A DNA stretch of 9,840 bases from Candidatus Omnitrophica bacterium UBA1443 (GTDB taxonomy: Bacteria; Omnitrophota; Omnitrophia; Omnitrophales; Aquincolibacteriaceae), in NCBI GenBank assembly GCA_002329545.1, contig DCTJ01000094.1:14112-23951 (forward strand). The letters are read 5' to 3'. Made by a program: the position numbers and the translations under genes. The notes under the pieces are model-generated. The model saw nothing but the letters and a program-made list of their open reading frames with translations. It ran no database searches and was not told the DNA's origin. This document shows, in pieces, positions 6,815-9,840 of the stretch (positions are counted from its first letter, which is position 1; each line of letters opens with the position of its first letter).

Positions 6815-8220
6815 ATCGATTGAAACGATGGCTGGAAAGTTTTCGGGTTCGCGTGACACTGACCCTGGTTTTTTCGATGCTTTTTATGGGAGTAGTAAGC
6901 GATACAATGCTTCAGCACGCGGCTCTTCAAGTCCAGTTTGAAAATCTTCGGGATCGTCTTAAGGCGGCGGCCAGTATCGTGGCGTCCGCGATCGATGCCG
7001 AGATGATCCGGCAGATTCCGTTAAACCGGAGCGGAGTTCAATCCCCGATGTTTCGCGCGCTTTTTGAACGATTTGAAAAAATCAAACAGGAAAATCCCTG
7101 GGTGGGTTTCATTTACATTCTGGCGCCGAAAGAAGGGGGTGCCCGCTGGCAGTTTGTGGTGGATGCCGATCCTTATCTCTTACATAGAAAAAACGTGACC
7201 GCTTATCCGGGCGATGAATATGACGTCACGAATTTTCCGGAGATCCGTGAGGCGCTTAAAGGTCCGGTAGCGGAACGAATTATCAAAAGTGACGACTGGG
7301 GAACTATGCTCTCGGGTTACGCGCCCATTGTTGACGGGGACGGGAATCCGGTCGCGATCGTGGGAGTGGATACGCTTGTCTCGGACATTTACCGGATGCG
7401 GAAAAAAATTCAGGAAAAAGTTTTGTGGGCGATTTTGCTGGGCACGCTCTGGGCCCTGATTCTCGGGTTCTGGCTTTCAAAAAAACTGACCGGGTCCTTG
7501 CGGGGACTTTCAAGGGGAATCCGGAGCGTGAGCCGCGGCGATCTGAAATATAAAATCGACGTCAGGGGAAACGACGAGATCGCCGAATTGTCCCGGGATT
7601 TTAACCGGATGGCCGAGGATCTGAATCGTACCCACCAGAAAAACCAGGCTTATTTTTACGGGGTCATCCGGTCGCTGGTCACAATCCTTGAAGCGAGAGA
7701 CCCTTACACCCGTGGGCACTCGGAGCGGGTCGCCGAGCTTTCGGCTAACATGGCCACACAAATGGGACTTGCTCCCGACCGGATCGAAATGCTGAAGCAG
7801 ACGGCCATTCTCCACGACATCGGCAAACTCGGGATTCATGAAGCCATCCTTTGTAAAAAGGAAAAACTGACCGAGAGGGATTGGGAACAGCTTCGAACAC
7901 ACCCCGCTCTTGGCGAAGATATTTTGAAACCTGTGTCGCTGGATCCGGAGATATTGGCGGCGGTTCGGGGACATCATGAGCGGCATGACGGGACGGGGTA
8001 TCCTGACCGGATCGCGGGAGAAGACATTCATGTTTTCTCCAGAATTCTTTCAGTTGCGGATGCCTACGACGCGATGACGACCACAAGGTCTTACCGTCAG
8101 GCCATGAAACACGACGAAGCGATTGCCGAACTAAAAAAACACAGTGGATCCCAGTTTGACCCGAAGATAATCGATCTCCTGATCCGTTGTTTGACGCAGG
8201 GAGAAAAACCCGCCTCATGA
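6811..8220 (+). CDS. membrane HD-GYP protein with Cache-like sensor and HAMP domains, putative cyclic-di-GMP phosphodiesterase
   Basis: A 469-residue protein starting at the ATG at 6811, which overlaps the helicase stop as ATGA and follows GGAG/AAGG purines; the in-frame TTG at 6781 is less likely. Layout: membrane helix at about 12-33; extracytoplasmic sensor at about 34-200, probably Cache-like (YILAPKEGGARWQFVVDADP, then SGYAPIVDGDGNPVAIVGVD); second membrane helix at about 204-222; HAMP linker at about 223-277 (SRGDLKYKIDVRGNDEIAELSRDFNRM); HD-GYP domain at about 285-465. The catalytic set is present: GHSERV (H303), HDIGK (335-339), THP (H364), HHE (388-390) and DGTGYP (393-398). HD-GYP enzymes degrade cyclic-di-GMP with a bound metal centre. 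The protein probably senses an external small molecule and adjusts the nucleotide level inside the cell. The ligand is unknown, and the sensor call is weaker than the HD-GYP call. Confidence 0.93.
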   Translation: MNRLKRWLESFRVRVTLTLVFSMLFMGVVSDTMLQHAALQVQFENLRDRLKAAASIVASAIDAEMIRQIPLNRSGVQSPMFRALFERFEKIKQENPWVGFIYILAPKEGGARWQFVVDADPYLLHRKNVTAYPGDEYDVTNFPEIREALKGPVAERIIKSDDWGTMLSGYAPIVDGDGNPVAIVGVDTLVSDIYRMRKKIQEKVLWAILLGTLWALILGFWLSKKLTGSLRGLSRGIRSVSRGDLKYKIDVRGNDEIAELSRDFNRMAEDLNRTHQKNQAYFYGVIRSLVTILEARDPYTRGHSERVAELSANMATQMGLAPDRIEMLKQTAILHDIGKLGIHEAILCKKEKLTERDWEQLRTHPALGEDILKPVSLDPEILAAVRGHHERHDGTGYPDRIAGEDIHVFSRILSVADAYDAMTTTRSYRQAMKHDEAIAELKKHSGSQFDPKIIDLLIRCLTQGEKPAS

Positions 8221-8867
8221 AAAAACTCATTATTTACGATCTCGACGGGACGCTGGTGGATACAAGGCAGGACATCATCAATAGCGTCCGCTACGCGCTT
8301 AAAGAGTTAAACGGTCCCCCGGTGACTGATGACGAAATCAAGGATGCCGTCGGAACGGGATTGCATTCGCTGATTCGCCAGGTTTTCCGGACGGACGACG
8401 AGAAACTGGCCGATCGCGGGGCCCAACTCTACCGGAAGCATTACACGAGCCACATGCTGGACCATTCGCGTCTTTATCCGGGAGCCAGGGAACTGCTCGA
8501 ATTTTTCAAGCCGCGAACCCAGGCGGTGATTACAAACAAGCCCAATCCTTTTTCAAAACAAATCCTTGAGGCCTTGGGCGTGGGCGGTTATTTCATCGGC
8601 GTTTTGGCGGGGGATAACGGGCTTCCGTTCAAACCGGATCCTGCGTCTCTTTTTTACCTGATGGGCGAAACCAAAGCGAAACCGGAAGAAACCCTTTTTA
8701 TCGGGGACAGTCCGGTTGACATCCAGACCGCTCGAAATGCCGGAGTTGAAATTGTTTGTCTCAGCCACGGTTTTACGCCGGAAAAAACTCTGGCGCGCGC
8801 GAACCCCGACCACCTGGTCCACCATTACGACGAAATCCTGAAGCTTGCCCGGCAAAAAAAGTGGTAG
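8217..8867 (+). CDS. gph: HAD-superfamily hydrolase, phosphoglycolate phosphatase type
   Basis: A 216-residue cytoplasmic hydrolase, the usual size for Gph/PGP proteins. Motif I is DLDGTLVDT with nucleophile D8 and acid/base D10; motif II is the threonine of AVITNKP; motif III is the lysine of PFKPDP; motif IV is FIGDSPVDIQTA with the metal-binding aspartates. An alpha-helical subclass-I cap lies between motifs I and II, beginning with NSVRYALKELNGPPVTDDEIKDAVGTGL. Gph removes 2-phosphoglycolate, which arises for instance when 3'-phosphoglycolate ends on broken DNA are repaired. That would fit an operon headed by a repair helicase, but related HAD enzymes accept other sugar phosphates. The ATG at 8217 was chosen because it overlaps the HD-GYP stop as ATGA and begins directly before the motif I strand; an in-frame TTG at 8187 would add ten unlikely residues. 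AGGGAG at 8198-8203 is 13 bases upstream, a rather long spacing. Confidence 0.9.
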   Translation: MKKLIIYDLDGTLVDTRQDIINSVRYALKELNGPPVTDDEIKDAVGTGLHSLIRQVFRTDDEKLADRGAQLYRKHYTSHMLDHSRLYPGARELLEFFKPRTQAVITNKPNPFSKQILEALGVGGYFIGVLAGDNGLPFKPDPASLFYLMGETKAKPEETLFIGDSPVDIQTARNAGVEIVCLSHGFTPEKTLARANPDHLVHHYDEILKLARQKKW

Positions 8868-8880
8868 AGTTTTTTATAAA

Positions 8881-8908
8881 TTGAGAAATTCAGAATATCT
8901 GATAGTTT
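8881..8908 (+). promoter_or_regulatory. possible promoter of trmI
   Basis: TTGAGA (8881-8886, 5 of 6 matches to TTGACA) lies 16 bases before TAGTTT (8903-8908, only 3 of 6 matches to TATAAT; GATAGT at 8901-8906 is an alternative). Transcription would start about at the GTG start codon, giving a leaderless message. That would fit the absence of a Shine-Dalgarno sequence. trmI may also be reached by read-through from the preceding operon, 47 bases away. Confidence 0.3.
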
Positions 8909-8914
8909 AAGCCC

Positions 8915-9721
8915 GTGGAAAACTCAACCCCGAAAAAAAATCTGACGATCAAGGAAGGTGACGCGGTTCTCCTCTGCTTTGAGGACGAAAAAAGCTACCT
9001 GATTGAAGTGACACGCGGCAAGCGCGCGTCGATCCATTGCGGTCGTCCGATTCTGGTTGATGACTGGATTGGCCAGCCCTTCGGTAAAAAAGTTGTTTGT
9101 GAACACGGCTCCGGATATCTTCTGAAACCCACCCTGGAAGACCTCATGATGAAGGCGTCACGCGAAAGTGGGATTATCTACCCGAAAGACGCGGCGTTCC
9201 TCATCATGAAAGCCGGTATCACGAACGGTTCGCGGGTGATCGAGGTGGGCACGGGCTCGGGGTCTCTGACGATGGCACTCGCCCAAACGGTGGCGCCGAA
9301 CGGACACGTCTACACTTACGACCGCCGGACGGACCTTCCGAAGAACGCGCATAAAAACGTGGCGCGCGCGGGTCTCAATGATTTTGTCACTTTCAAACAG
9401 CGGCAGGTGTCGGATCCTTTTGATGAGACCGGAGTGGACGCCATTATTCTTGATATTCCCCAGCCCTGGGAAGAAGTGGCTTCCGTGAAGCGCGCATTGC
9501 GCGGCGGCGGCCGGGTCGTCAGTTTGAACCCGACCTTTAACCAGATCGAAAAAATGGCTGAGGAGTTGAGAGCGAACGGATTTATCCTTGTGGAAAGCCG
9601 GGAGCTTCTCGAGAGGGAAATTCTCGCGAGGGGCGGCAAAACCCGTCCCGTCCAACGCATGATCGGTCACACGGAATTTATGCTCTTCGCGGTTTGCCCG
9701 CTTGACCCAACCCAAGCCTGA
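8915..9721 (+). CDS. trmI: tRNA (adenine-58-N1)-methyltransferase TrmI
   Basis: A 268-residue class I methyltransferase, close in size to Thermus and mycobacterial TrmI. A small N-terminal beta domain (about 10-75, KEGDAVLLCFEDEKSYLIEV) precedes the family signature SGIIYPKDAAFLIMKAGI (85-102). The S-adenosylmethionine loop is VIEVGTGSGSLTMALA (108-123). The catalytic motif is LDIPQPW, with D180 in the position of the TrmI catalytic aspartate. RMIGHTEFM (248-256) is the conserved C-terminal segment. TrmI works as a tetramer and methylates N1 of adenine 58 in the T-loop of tRNA, which stabilises the tRNA elbow. The start is GTG at 8915; an in-frame TAG at 8903 rules out anything earlier, and the domain begins soon after. 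No Shine-Dalgarno sequence is visible. It lies 47 bases after the HAD gene on the same strand. Family assignment is strong. Confidence 0.95.
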   Translation: MENSTPKKNLTIKEGDAVLLCFEDEKSYLIEVTRGKRASIHCGRPILVDDWIGQPFGKKVVCEHGSGYLLKPTLEDLMMKASRESGIIYPKDAAFLIMKAGITNGSRVIEVGTGSGSLTMALAQTVAPNGHVYTYDRRTDLPKNAHKNVARAGLNDFVTFKQRQVSDPFDETGVDAIILDIPQPWEEVASVKRALRGGGRVVSLNPTFNQIEKMAEELRANGFILVESRELLEREILARGGKTRPVQRMIGHTEFMLFAVCPLDPTQA

Positions 9722-9840
9722 CGTATTTTTTCGGGAAAGACAAAAAAGACCGGCGGATTCTTGGTGCGCAATATCAAACGGTCGAAACCCAAAGCCTCGT
9801 TTTCTGACTTATTGAGACACTGTCAAATAAATTGCTGACT

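Noticed and set aside
8850..8876. A-run and T-run around the HAD stop codon as a terminator hairpin
   Set aside because: Pairing would rely on A-T pairs only with a 9-base loop, too weak for a terminator.
9700..9731. Hairpin GCTTG/CAAGC at the end of trmI followed by a T run, as a terminator
   Set aside because: The stem is only 5 pairs with an 8-base loop, and the T run starts 8 bases after the stem rather than directly.
9724..9838. Short open frames in the last 115 bases, including one from GTG at 9764
   Set aside because: They are under about 30 codons, have no ribosome binding site, and their peptides match no family I recognise; there is not enough to call a gene.

Overview
The window is about 9.8 kb of bacterial chromosome with seven complete genes and one partial gene. 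GC content looks moderate, around half by eye. I see no tRNA, rRNA, CRISPR array or complete mobile element. The combination of a TrmI-type tRNA m1A58 methyltransferase, EAL, PilZ and HD-GYP cyclic-di-GMP proteins, and a lone AddA-like helicase-nuclease suggests an environmental, little-studied Gram-negative-type lineage, for example an Omnitrophota- or Nitrospirota-like bacterium or a deltaproteobacterium in the broad sense. That placement is inference from gene content; nothing in the window proves it.

Left region (1-2842, plus strand): the 3' part of a DegT/DnrJ/EryC1/StrS sugar aminotransferase runs in from the left edge. One base after its stop comes a stand-alone EAL-domain protein, a putative cyclic-di-GMP phosphodiesterase. 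After a 113-base gap with a modest terminator-like hairpin there is a radical SAM/SPASM protein of unknown substrate. The aminotransferase suggests that the edge of a surface-polysaccharide or nucleotide-sugar locus lies to the left.

Middle region (2843-3460): a PilZ-domain protein, a cyclic-di-GMP receptor type, lies on the minus strand. It is convergent with the radical SAM gene and divergent from the helicase gene. The 100-base divergent spacer holds a perfect TATAAT box for the rightward operon, a TATACT box very close to the PilZ start codon, and an inverted repeat in the likely -35 region.

Right region (3461-8867, plus strand): three genes are joined end to start. They are an AddA-like UvrD/RecB helicase-nuclease (1117 aa), a membrane HD-GYP protein with an extracytoplasmic sensor region and HAMP linker, and a phosphoglycolate-phosphatase-type HAD hydrolase. 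Both junctions are 4-base ATGA overlaps, so the three are very probably co-transcribed and translationally coupled. After 47 bases comes trmI, which may have its own promoter. The last 119 bases contain no gene I can support.

The recurring theme is cyclic-di-GMP: two predicted degrading enzymes (EAL, HD-GYP) and one predicted receptor (PilZ), with no GGDEF synthase in view. I found no convincing undescribed multi-gene system. The best leads are the unusual EAL loop 6, the radical SAM/SPASM gene without an obvious peptide partner, the AddA-like protein with no AddB beside it, and start sites that lack Shine-Dalgarno sequences.
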